Assembly: GCA_023451115.1 (NCBI GenBank)
Contig: JAEXFV010000140.1
Coordinates: 1 to 8,445 of the forward strand
From: Bacillota bacterium
GTDB taxonomy: Bacteria; Bacillota; Clostridia; Christensenellales; CAG-138
DNA length: 8,445 nucleotides
Direction of reading: 5' to 3'
The notes beneath the pieces are model-generated. The model saw nothing but the letters and a program-made list of their open reading frames with translations, had not been told where the DNA came from and did no database searches. Positions 1 through 6,055 of this stretch are shown here, in pieces. The stretch's first letter is position 1; every line of letters begins with the position of its first letter. The position numbers were made by a program, and so were the translations under genes.

Positions 1-2
1 AT

Positions 3-779
3 GTTGACGCAGAAGGAAAGGGCACATTTACCGTGTATCTAGATGGTGTAGATGCAGCCTTTGCTACCGCCAATTGCGAGGCCAAGGAAGCCGGTCTCTA
101 TGCGCTGGATGGCACAATTGCAGGCGGCGTTGAGATGTATGCCTATAATTGGATGTTCCTGCCCATGCCGGATTACCCGGATCAGTACACTATGGGCGAT
201 ACCATAGAGGATGGCGACAGCCTGTTCGACTTCACACTGTTCATGAAGCAGTGGGGTGGCAGCTGGCAAAAGGAAATTGACAGCGACTTTGCCATTGTTC
301 CGCCTTCCGTGGACAGCTATAACCAGGCCATCGCCAACAGTGAGCTGCCTCCTGTAGGCTTTGCGCCTTATCAATATGAGGGCACAGCACCTGCTTCCAC
401 CAACAATTCCGGCAGTACGGGGCAGCAACCCACCGACTCCGCCGCACCTGAGACCTCAGCAGCTTCCACTGATTACGGCAAAACTACTGCCGATGCCGAC
501 GGCATCATCGCCTTTGATGTGATGAAGGACGGCTTTGCCAATCTGCGGGAAATGACAGGTTACCCTGATTACAAAAATCCTACCTATGAGGAAGTCCGGA
601 ATCTGTTTGGCGGCGTGGATGCTCATAAAACCCACGATTCCTCCTGGGAAGAAGATTATCACGTCTACGAATGGATCACGACAAACGGTGATTTTCTCCT
701 TTTATCCTTTAAGGTACAGGAAGACGGAAGCGAAACCTGGAACAGCAGCTCCTGGAGCAGCAGCTTAAATGAAGAATAA
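3..779 (+). CDS. Secreted or lipoprotein-like protein, 3' end only (5' truncated by window edge)
   Basis: The frame is open from base 3, so the gene begins before the window and the GTG at 33 is not a true start; about 258 residues are visible. The first ~115 residues are rich in aromatic and acidic residues. They end in a segment (FMKQWGGSW, then VPPSVDSYNQAI) that resembles the C-terminus of the next gene (FLRKDGAAW, then LPPRYEEYKTAI), so the two proteins seem to share a paralogous beta-rich domain. A Ser/Thr/Pro/Ala linker follows (about bases 385-470). The last ~95 residues contain YEEVRNLFGG, then YEWITTNGDFLLLSFKV, which matches the layout of small SmpA/BLIP-like (DUF3862-type) domains: a helix with a Gly-rich turn, then an aromatic strand pair. 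The signal peptide would lie outside the window. The stop is 13 nt before the next start, which suggests co-transcription. The function is unknown; export is inferred from the linker and neighbours. Confidence 0.8.
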   Translation, partial: VDAEGKGTFTVYLDGVDAAFATANCEAKEAGLYALDGTIAGGVEMYAYNWMFLPMPDYPDQYTMGDTIEDGDSLFDFTLFMKQWGGSWQKEIDSDFAIVPPSVDSYNQAIANSELPPVGFAPYQYEGTAPASTNNSGSTGQQPTDSAAPETSAASTDYGKTTADADGIIAFDVMKDGFANLREMTGYPDYKNPTYEEVRNLFGGVDAHKTHDSSWEEDYHVYEWITTNGDFLLLSFKVQEDGSETWNSSSWSSSLNEE

Positions 780-780
780 A

Positions 781-785
781 AGAGG
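781..785 (+). promoter_or_regulatory. Ribosome binding site of the 793 lipoprotein gene
   Basis: AGAGG lies 7 nt before the ATG at 793. It supports that start, although a second ATG follows directly at 796. It is weaker than the GAAAGGAG sites of the AIM24, SPFH and DUF4428 genes. Confidence 0.55.
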
Positions 786-792
786 TACGTGA

Positions 793-2064
793 ATGATGAA
801 AAAAAAATTGATCTCATTTGGTCTGATAATAGTGATGCTCCTTTCCCTTACCGCCTGTGGCGACAAGGGGCCGGATGTAACTGGGAAATATATTTGCGTA
901 GGCGAGAGCTACTTTGGCGAAGCCCTGTCGGAGCCCTATGAAGAAAGCTGGCTGGAGTTGAAAAAGGGCGGCAAGGGAACCTATTATTCCGGCTTTGAGT
1001 TCGAACTGAAATGGAAGCTGGATGGCGAAACCTTTACCGGAACGGTGAGCTTCCTTGGCATGGATGAAGCCATGGAAGGCACGCTCAAAGACGGCGTGAT
1101 CGATGTAAAGTATGGCGATATGAATATCCGCTTCGTCAAAGAGGGCATGGAAGCCCCTGCGGATAGCGGCGCATCCATCCCAGATACGAACAGCCCTGCC
1201 ACAGAAACAGAAACGGAAAGGGCCGGTCTGGTGGGCTATTATACCCTCTATAAAGCGGTGATACAGGGAACCACTATGACCTATAGCGATCTAGTAGCCG
1301 CAGATTTGGCGGAAGGCTCCTATCTCAATATGTTTGACGATGGTTTCGGAGAGCTGGCCTTCGCCGACGAAATAGCCGACTCCTTCAGCTACGACGAAAG
1401 CACCGGCTTGCTTACCTTTAATCCCGGCGAAACCCTTGCCTTTACCGTAGACGGCGATCATATATCCGTTGAATTCCCGGACCAGGATATGGTACTCACT
1501 TTCGAGCTTGCACAAGGCCAAAGCAGCGCCGCCACAACCGGCAATGGGGTAGTTGCAGGCTCCATCGCAGAGGCTTTTGCGGGCGTGAACGCCTTTGTTG
1601 GCGTGCCCGACGAGGTGTTGACCGGCAACTGGTTTGGCTGGATAAAGGAAAGCGAATGCTGGGGCGGCCACGCGGAGGATTTTCAGGCCGCATGGGGCAA
1701 GATCAACAACAACAGCGACTCGGGCCAATGGTATTTCGATCTGTTCAAAGACGGTGATTCTGAAACTCCCGTGCTGTCTATGTGGATAGAGAAATCGGCA
1801 GACGATACCGAGCTTATACCCGATATTGGCGATGAGGATGCATGGGTGCTAGACACCTATCTCACGGAGGACGAGGAGCCTCTGTTCAACACCACCATCA
1901 GCCCCGATGGCAGCCTCTACCTGACCTACGAATACGTAACGGAAGACGGCGCTTCCGGTTGCTTGGTAGAGATATTCCTGCGTAAGGACGGCGCAGCGTG
2001 GAACGAAGCAGCGGATACCCTGCCGCCCCGCTATGAGGAATACAAGACCGCAATAACGGATTAG
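793..2064 (+). CDS. Three-domain surface lipoprotein
   Basis: This 423-residue protein starts with Lys residues 3-5, a hydrophobic stretch (6-19) and a lipobox LTAC with Cys22, so it should be a lipid-anchored exported protein. Residues ~30-117 form a small beta-rich domain (GKY at 31, LELKKGGKGTYY, KLDGETFTGTVSF, GTLKDGVIDVKY), the alternating strand pattern of lipocalin-like domains common in clostridial lipoproteins. A Thr/Glu linker (~128-143) leads to a second, related domain (~146-240: GYYTLYKA, FDDGFGELAF, FTVDGDHISVEF). Residues ~277-421 are a third domain with GNWFGW, YFDLFKDG, LSMWIEK and a LPPRYEEYKTAI tail like one in the upstream gene. There is no catalytic motif. It is probably in the same operon as the upstream gene. 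The role is unknown; ligand binding is only a fold-based guess. Confidence 0.9.
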   Translation: MMKKKLISFGLIIVMLLSLTACGDKGPDVTGKYICVGESYFGEALSEPYEESWLELKKGGKGTYYSGFEFELKWKLDGETFTGTVSFLGMDEAMEGTLKDGVIDVKYGDMNIRFVKEGMEAPADSGASIPDTNSPATETETERAGLVGYYTLYKAVIQGTTMTYSDLVAADLAEGSYLNMFDDGFGELAFADEIADSFSYDESTGLLTFNPGETLAFTVDGDHISVEFPDQDMVLTFELAQGQSSAATTGNGVVAGSIAEAFAGVNAFVGVPDEVLTGNWFGWIKESECWGGHAEDFQAAWGKINNNSDSGQWYFDLFKDGDSETPVLSMWIEKSADDTELIPDIGDEDAWVLDTYLTEDEEPLFNTTISPDGSLYLTYEYVTEDGASGCLVEIFLRKDGAAWNEAADTLPPRYEEYKTAITD

Positions 2065-2099
2065 CTTTTCACTGGAACCTAACCATCCCCCTGAATTAT

Positions 2100-2107
2100 G
2101 AAAGGAG
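2100..2107 (+). promoter_or_regulatory. Strong ribosome binding site of the AIM24-family gene
   Basis: GAAAGGAG lies 6 nt before the ATG at 2114, close to an ideal Shine-Dalgarno arrangement. The same octamer precedes the SPFH gene (6039-6046) and the DUF4428 gene (7500-7507). Confidence 0.8.
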
Positions 2108-2113
2108 AACAAC

Positions 2114-2791
2114 ATGCGTTATACCATTGAAGGCGGAAGTCTGCCTGCCGTGATCATCCAGCTTGACCCCGGTGAAAAGCTGCTGAGCGAAGTGGGCGGG
2201 CGCACCTGGTCCCGCGGCCCCGTATTGACAGAGACCAAAGCAGAGGGCGGCGCGGGCAAAGCGTTAGGGCGCATGTTCATGGGCGAGAGCCTGTTCATGA
2301 ACACGTATACTGCCCAGGGCCCGGCAGAAATCGCCTTTTCCTCCTCTTTCCCTGGGAAAATAGTAGCCCGGGTGCTGCAACCAGGCGAAAGCATTGTATG
2401 CCAGAAACGGGCATTCCTTTGTGCCACATACGGCGTAGAGCTTGCGATACATTTTCAGAAAAAGCTGGGCGCCGGGCTTGTGGGAGGCGAAGGGTTCATC
2501 ATGCAGCGGGTTACTGGCCCGGGCCTCGTGTTTCTGGAGGTGGACGGCTACTGTCAGGAATATGATCTGCAGCCCGGTGAGCAGCTCATTTGCGATACCG
2601 GCGTATTGGCCATCATGGATGCCACCTGCACCATGGATGTGCAGATGGTCAAGGGCGTAAAAAATATGCTCCTTGGCGGCGAAGGATTGTTTGATACGGT
2701 TATTACCGGCCCGGGCAAGGTGCATTTACAGACCATGACAATTTCTAAGCTGGCCAATCAGATGATCCCGTACATGCCCTTCAAAAAGTAG
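2114..2791 (+). CDS. AIM24 family protein (TIGR00266-type)
   Basis: This 225-residue protein has no signal peptide and no membrane helix, and its length is typical for bacterial AIM24 proteins. Family features are visible in order: an N-terminal GGSLPAV and a LDPGEKLLSEVGG turn (residues ~17-29), GESLFMNTYTA (57-67), FPGKIVARVLQPGESIVCQKRAFL (~79-102, a Gly-rich turn plus the strand carrying the screening motif), GEGFIMQRVTGPGLVFLEVDG (~125-145), LQPGEQLICDTGVLAIMDA (~152-170), and GEGLFDTVITGPGKVHLQTM (~189-208). The repeated PGE and GPG turns mark the beta-sandwich fold. Yeast Aim24 is needed for mitochondrial inner-membrane organisation; bacterial members have no settled function. Here the gene sits among lipoprotein genes and upstream of an SPFH gene, which fits a membrane-linked role. 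Family assignment is confident; function is inferred. Confidence 0.93.
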   Translation: MRYTIEGGSLPAVIIQLDPGEKLLSEVGGRTWSRGPVLTETKAEGGAGKALGRMFMGESLFMNTYTAQGPAEIAFSSSFPGKIVARVLQPGESIVCQKRAFLCATYGVELAIHFQKKLGAGLVGGEGFIMQRVTGPGLVFLEVDGYCQEYDLQPGEQLICDTGVLAIMDATCTMDVQMVKGVKNMLLGGEGLFDTVITGPGKVHLQTMTISKLANQMIPYMPFKK

Positions 2792-2808
2792 CATGCCAAT
2801 CCATATCA

Positions 2809-2844
2809 CGGCCCGCCGCAGGCAGTTTATCCTGCGGCGGGCCG
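2809..2844. terminator. Very stable GC-rich hairpin without a U-tract after the AIM24 gene
   Basis: A perfect 14-bp stem (2809-2822 with 2831-2844, arms CGGCCCGCCGCAGG and its reverse complement) encloses an 8-nt loop, CAGTTTAT. It begins 17 nt after the AIM24 stop. Neither flank is T-rich, so it is not a textbook intrinsic terminator on either strand. It may still pause or terminate transcription, or protect the 3' end of the upstream message. The stem is seen directly; its function is inferred. Confidence 0.6.
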
Positions 2845-2903
2845 GGCATAGGAGAACACCGCTATAAAAGTGACATTGCTCCTGATGAAAGAAGGGAAAC
2901 AAG

Positions 2904-3263
2904 TTGAGAAGATGGATTGCCTGTGTGGTTTTTGTAACCATATTGCTGACAGGGTGCAGTGCCAATATACAAATACAGCTTTCCAGTAAGCTGGCTGAGG
3001 GTATATTGGATGCCGCCAGTCAAACGGCGAAACCCAACCCGGAAAGCACTTTGGAGCAGGCTGGGCCGGCGCCAGATCCTGTGAAAACACCCTCTCCTGA
3101 TGCCGCAACGGAGTATCAGGGGCCTCCATATATCCTCCGTGTGGGAAATTTTCAGCCGTTTCCACAGAATACGGCACGGTATTTCCGGGCGATGGCACAT
3201 ATATTGACAGTTATCTGTACGACGGCTCCGTTACCGTGCAATTTGGCCGTTTTGCTCCAGTGA
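2904..3263 (+). CDS. Lipoprotein, N-terminal part of a frameshifted gene
   Basis: The start is TTG at 2904, with GAAGGG (2891-2896) 7 nt upstream; the ATG at 2885 is in another frame. The protein opens MRRW, followed by a hydrophobic stretch (5-15) and a lipobox LTGC with Cys18, so it is a lipoprotein. Residues ~35-70 are a Pro/Ala/Thr/Glu-rich linker typical of a spacer between lipid anchor and folded domain. Up to about residue 83 (base 3152) the reading looks natural. After that the frame encodes an implausible tail and stops at 3261-3263 (119 residues). The missing folded domain continues in the -1 frame. The gene follows the hairpin at 2809-2844, so it may depend on read-through or a separate promoter. 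It is either a disrupted gene, a one-base assembly error, or a programmed frameshift. Confidence 0.75.
   Translation: MRRWIACVVFVTILLTGCSANIQIQLSSKLAEGILDAASQTAKPNPESTLEQAGPAPDPVKTPSPDAATEYQGPPYILRVGNFQPFPQNTARYFRAMAHILTVICTTAPLPCNLAVLLQ
3146..3152 (+). other. Likely -1 frameshift site (A AAT TTT heptamer)
   Basis: In the upstream frame the codons here read GGA AAT TTT CAG, so the bases A AAT TTT fit the X XXY YYZ slippery pattern. Moving back one base after TTT continues with TCA GCC GTT into the downstream frame, giving a coherent 346-residue product. A 5-bp stem (3155-3159 with 3171-3175) is the only downstream structure I see, and it is weak. Loss of one T from a longer T-run would look the same, and is the simpler explanation. 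Confidence 0.5.
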
Positions 3264-3943
3264 TAAATAGCGATGAGGCGCTGAATGTCATCGCCGGTCT
3301 TGTCCCTATCAATCGTGATATGCTGGAACTCTCTGATGGTTTCTGTGGCTCTTACCCGGCCTGTTGGCTTCAGTATACCAGCGGCAGCAGCGAGGACACA
3401 CAAGTATGCCGCGATCTGGTCGTTTTTGCTGATGACGCGCTGCACTGGTTCCACTGTTCGGTATATGCCGATCAGTTTGAGGAATGCGCTTTAAACATAG
3501 AGTACATGATGGATGCGCCATACTTGGTTGAACTTACAGAGCCCCAGCTTCTTGCCTTAAAGCCCGGGGATGCAAACTACATCTTGGCTCATGTTCAATA
3601 TGAGGATGAGACAACGGCACTTGTGGACGATCTGCTTTGGATTAATGGCGATGACGAAGCAACGCTTGCACAATACAACATACCCATAGACCAGGTGGCA
3701 AACGACTATGCCATCGTCAATATCGGTGATGAACAATATCATCCCTTTGCAATATCCGATAAGGGCAAATATTCGGCCATCTTCTATGACGAAATGAGCT
3801 TTGCCCAAACGGATTGCACTTTCCCCGATTTTTTGGCCGTGCTGGAAAAGCGCTCAACAGAATACGGCGTTCAGGCTATGCTTGCAAACGTATGCTTTGC
3901 GGGGGATACCATCATCTCCATAGAAGAACAATATATTCCCTAA
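3152..3943 (+). CDS. Lipoprotein folded domain, C-terminal part of the frameshifted gene
   Basis: From about 3152 this frame encodes 263 residues that read as one natural domain, beginning STEYGTVFPGDGTYIDSYLYDG and running to an EEQYIP C-terminus. The frame is open from 3101, but no ATG or GTG with a Shine-Dalgarno lies near its beginning. GTG at 3236 is the first usual start and has no ribosome binding site, so independent translation is unlikely and the part belongs with the TTG-started lipoprotein upstream. The content is beta-rich and acidic, with many Tyr and Phe residues and a few Cys. The C-terminal segment (YGVQAMLANVCFAGDTIISIEEQYIP region, last ~26 residues) resembles the ends of other clostridial secreted proteins. 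I recognise no catalytic motif and the function is unknown. Its stop is 43 nt before the next start. Confidence 0.75.
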   Translation, partial: SAVSTEYGTVFPGDGTYIDSYLYDGSVTVQFGRFAPVINSDEALNVIAGLVPINRDMLELSDGFCGSYPACWLQYTSGSSEDTQVCRDLVVFADDALHWFHCSVYADQFEECALNIEYMMDAPYLVELTEPQLLALKPGDANYILAHVQYEDETTALVDDLLWINGDDEATLAQYNIPIDQVANDYAIVNIGDEQYHPFAISDKGKYSAIFYDEMSFAQTDCTFPDFLAVLEKRSTEYGVQAMLANVCFAGDTIISIEEQYIP

Positions 3944-3986
3944 ATGCTCACATACCGGAAAGCGGTACGCACGAGGTAAATTACTC

Positions 3987-5474
3987 ATGAAAAATGCGAT
4001 CTTTAAGGCAGTACTGATTTTCATCATGCTAGGAATACTTTCAAGCCTTTTTTCCGGCTGCTTTCTGAAAAAGAAGCTCGTGGATGACCATGTGCTGGAC
4101 GGCCCGGGAATGGTAAACTACAATGGCCTGCTGCTGAACGCCCTGTTGGGCGACTGGAGCGACGGGGAGAAATGCTACCGTCTGACAGTCGGGGAAGACT
4201 ATACCATCAGCGTCTATTATTATGATGTATCGCTCCTTGAGAATGGGGCGTTGACCCTGTACGCCAGCAGCGAAGATACCAACAAATACAGCGAGTTTTC
4301 CATCAGCCCCAGCACATTGACGAATGAATCGGGCAAATTTGCGGAAATCACCAAAGCATATCACGAAAACGGAACGATCACGCTGGCGCTGGCGCTTGCC
4401 GACGGCACGAAAACGGAAATTAGGTTCGAACGCGAATTTTTTATGCTGGACGGCCCTGGCATGGTCTACGAGGGCGTGCCTTTGGATGAAGCCCTTACGG
4501 GCTACTGGTCCAGCAAGGATGGACGGTTTGTATTGGATTTTGAGGGGAAATGCGCCGATTTTTCCGTGGATGGAAACCTGCTGTCGTCAAAGGATAAAGG
4601 CTACTACTTTGTGGATCATAGTTTTTCTGCCGGGGACGATCTGAATGAGCGCTGTGACCTCTCGCCTTTTGGTGGCCCAGACATCATGGATGAGAGCTAC
4701 GAAACCATCCTTACCATCGACGAGATGTGGTATCAGGCCGAACACATCTACATGAATATCACCTGGCCGGATGGCAAAACAGAGGAGGTCGTATTCAGCA
4801 AACAGGACGCTTCCATGCCCACCGGAGAATGGGAGGCTGCGCCGGCGGAAACTGCTCAGGCAAAGCCAGCAAATGCTCCCGAAGAAAAGGTTGCCATAGA
4901 ATCAACAGAAGCTGCTGATGTTCCTGATTTGGAAACACACACTCCAACGCAAATTGCGATGGAACGAACGGAAGGAGACGAGTATATGGCTGTTACGTTT
5001 GACACATTGCCCACTACGGTTGAAGAATTTTCCGCGCTTGCACAAGGGAAACTGCAAAACCCGGAAAACAGTTGCGCCCTGTTCCTGTGCGCATTAAATC
5101 TTTACATAAGTGACAAGGATGCGGGCATTAAGGCTGTAAACCTTCTGCGCGGCCCCCGTCCTCTTAGCAATTACGACATACAGTTTCTGCGTGACAGGCT
5201 GATAGAAAAGGCCTATTTGCCCCTGGCTTATTTTGATGGCGCAACACCCGGAAACAACTATACGCCCTCAAAGCCCTATACGCTGCGGCTGTATGCGGAT
5301 CCCCGCCCCCAGGATTGTGAAGGAGGCTATATGCGTCTGTACCTCAAAACAGCGGGCGCAGATTCCCCTAGGCCTATTAAGTTGAGGCAAAAAGGGGATG
5401 AGTGGTTTCTTTGGGAGTATTCCAGCATTCTTTCCGGCATCCGCATCCCCGCAAATGAGGACCCGTGGGCATAA
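3987..5474 (+). CDS. Lipoprotein with two internal repeats fused to a DUF6935-like C-terminal domain
   Basis: This 495-residue protein has Lys2 and Lys8, a hydrophobic core (9-22) and a lipobox FSGC with Cys25. Two related beta-rich repeats follow, each opened by LDGPGMV (37-43 and 154-160) and a GDW or GYW about 14 residues later, spanning ~37-150 and ~154-272. An Ala/Glu/Pro linker covers ~280-330. Residues 334-495 (MAVTFDTLP, then RGPRPLSN at 388-395, YFDGATPGNNYTPS at 415-428, GADSPRP, WFLWEY, DPWA) match from memory a clostridial family usually found as a separate protein; I believe it is catalogued as DUF6935, but I am unsure of the number. The start is supported by GAGG at 3973-3976, 9 nt upstream. 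Odd point: an internal ribosome binding site and ATG precede the C-terminal domain. If only the full-length form is made, that domain would be outside the cell. Function unknown. Confidence 0.88.
   Translation: MKNAIFKAVLIFIMLGILSSLFSGCFLKKKLVDDHVLDGPGMVNYNGLLLNALLGDWSDGEKCYRLTVGEDYTISVYYYDVSLLENGALTLYASSEDTNKYSEFSISPSTLTNESGKFAEITKAYHENGTITLALALADGTKTEIRFEREFFMLDGPGMVYEGVPLDEALTGYWSSKDGRFVLDFEGKCADFSVDGNLLSSKDKGYYFVDHSFSAGDDLNERCDLSPFGGPDIMDESYETILTIDEMWYQAEHIYMNITWPDGKTEEVVFSKQDASMPTGEWEAAPAETAQAKPANAPEEKVAIESTEAADVPDLETHTPTQIAMERTEGDEYMAVTFDTLPTTVEEFSALAQGKLQNPENSCALFLCALNLYISDKDAGIKAVNLLRGPRPLSNYDIQFLRDRLIEKAYLPLAYFDGATPGNNYTPSKPYTLRLYADPRPQDCEGGYMRLYLKTAGADSPRPIKLRQKGDEWFLWEYSSILSGIRIPANEDPWA
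4971..4988 (+). promoter_or_regulatory. Internal ribosome binding site and ATG within the 3987 gene
   Basis: GAAGGAG (4971-4977) lies 8 nt before an in-frame ATG (4986-4988, Met334) exactly where the C-terminal domain begins. Initiation here would yield a 162-residue protein without a signal peptide, ending at 5474. The motif and spacing are seen directly; use in the cell is inferred. Confidence 0.5.
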
Positions 5475-5507
5475 GGTTTCTACTGTGTCGGAGATACAAT
5501 AAAAGGG

Positions 5508-5534
5508 ATATTTGTACGGCGCATTTACAAATAT
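5508..5534. promoter_or_regulatory. Inverted repeat and AT-rich possible promoter region before the four-helix membrane protein gene
   Basis: A 9-bp perfect inverted repeat (ATATTTGTA at 5508-5516, TACAAATAT at 5526-5534, 9-nt centre) lies in the 90-nt gap between the lipoprotein and the membrane protein genes. Promoter-like elements are present (TACAAT at 5495-5500; TTTACA at 5524-5529), but none forms a well-spaced -35/-10 pair. It could be an operator or a small hairpin; no T-tract follows on the + strand. Confidence 0.3.
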
Positions 5535-5564
5535 AAAAAAGCAAATCGTATACGGGAGGGAACT

Positions 5565-5981
5565 ATGCAAGGTTCTAAATTTCTGAAGGTAACTGGTATT
5601 CTCATGATCATCTTCGGCGCAATCGCGCTGATTGTCGCCATAATCGCTGTGGCTGGTTTGGGGCTCCTTTCCAGTCTTGCAGCATCCATGGGTGAAGAAA
5701 TCCCTATGGGCATGCTGACCGTATCCGCTATTTTGGCTTTGATTGGTGCTGTGGTTCAGCTGATTGCCGGCATCATCGGCGTCAAAAATTGGGCCAAGCC
5801 CGAAAAAGCTGGTGTTTGCATTCTCTGGGGTATCATCGTGGTAGCGCTGTGCGTGGTATCCAACGTGTTAACCCTGATCGGATATCCTGAAAACTTCAGT
5901 GTTTTGAGCGTGCTTACAGGCCTGGTAATCCCAGTGCTCTATCTTATCGGCGGTTTCCAGAACAAAAAACTGCTTGGTTAA
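5565..5981 (+). CDS. Small four-helix membrane protein
   Basis: This 138-residue protein is very hydrophobic with four likely membrane segments (about 9-35, 49-73, 83-105 and 113-130), short loops (SMGEEIP, KNWAKPEKA, GYPENFS) and a basic C-terminus (NKKLLG). The small-residue-rich helices (Gly/Ala/Ile/Val) and the KNWAKPEKA loop are typical of unassigned small membrane proteins in Clostridia. There is no transport or catalytic signature. The start is set by GGGAGGG at 5554-5560, 4-5 nt before the ATG. It lies just upstream of the SPFH gene with a hairpin between them, so it may be a membrane partner or anchor for the SPFH protein; that is inference from position only. Confidence 0.87.
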   Translation: MQGSKFLKVTGILMIIFGAIALIVAIIAVAGLGLLSSLAASMGEEIPMGMLTVSAILALIGAVVQLIAGIIGVKNWAKPEKAGVCILWGIIVVALCVVSNVLTLIGYPENFSVLSVLTGLVIPVLYLIGGFQNKKLLG

Positions 5982-5987
5982 TCTTTT

Positions 5988-6027
5988 GCGGCTGGAGTTT
6001 GCGCCGAGCTTCAGCCGCATATTTTCT
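5988..6027 (+). terminator. Terminator-like hairpin or attenuator between the membrane protein and SPFH genes
   Basis: GCGGCTGGAG (5988-5997) pairs with CTTCAGCCGC (6009-6018), a 10-bp stem with one G-U pair and an 11-nt loop, followed by the T-rich ATATTTTCT (6019-6027). It has the form of an intrinsic terminator and begins 7 nt after the upstream stop. The SPFH ribosome binding site starts only 12 nt later, leaving little room for a promoter, so partial read-through (attenuation) is plausible. Confidence 0.55.
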
Positions 6028-6038
6028 ATCAACAACTC

Positions 6039-6046
6039 GAAAGGAG
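6039..6046 (+). promoter_or_regulatory. Ribosome binding site fixing the SPFH start at 6056
   Basis: GAAAGGAG lies 9 nt before ATG 6056. The frame extends upstream to 5999, but that would place the start inside the hairpin loop with no Shine-Dalgarno and add 19 unrelated residues, so 6056 is preferred. Confidence 0.8.
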
Positions 6047-6055
6047 AGCAAATAT

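Noticed and set aside
33..35. GTG at 33 as the start of the first gene
   Set aside because: The frame is open to the window edge with domain-like sequence before it and no Shine-Dalgarno; the gene is simply cut.
1291..1728. Open frame on the - strand opposite the three-domain lipoprotein gene
   Set aside because: The + strand frame has a signal peptide, lipobox and continuous domains; the antisense product shows no family feature.
2264..2725. Open frame on the - strand opposite the AIM24 gene
   Set aside because: It has no recognisable domain and lies fully inside a confident AIM24 gene.
3236..3943. GTG at 3236 as an independent gene start
   Set aside because: There is no ribosome binding site, and natural protein sequence continues upstream in the same frame to about 3152, so it is part of the frameshifted lipoprotein.
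5999..6055. Upstream extension of the SPFH frame
   Set aside because: It would begin within the hairpin loop without a Shine-Dalgarno, while GAAAGGAG precedes ATG 6056 and the family begins MGLLK-like.
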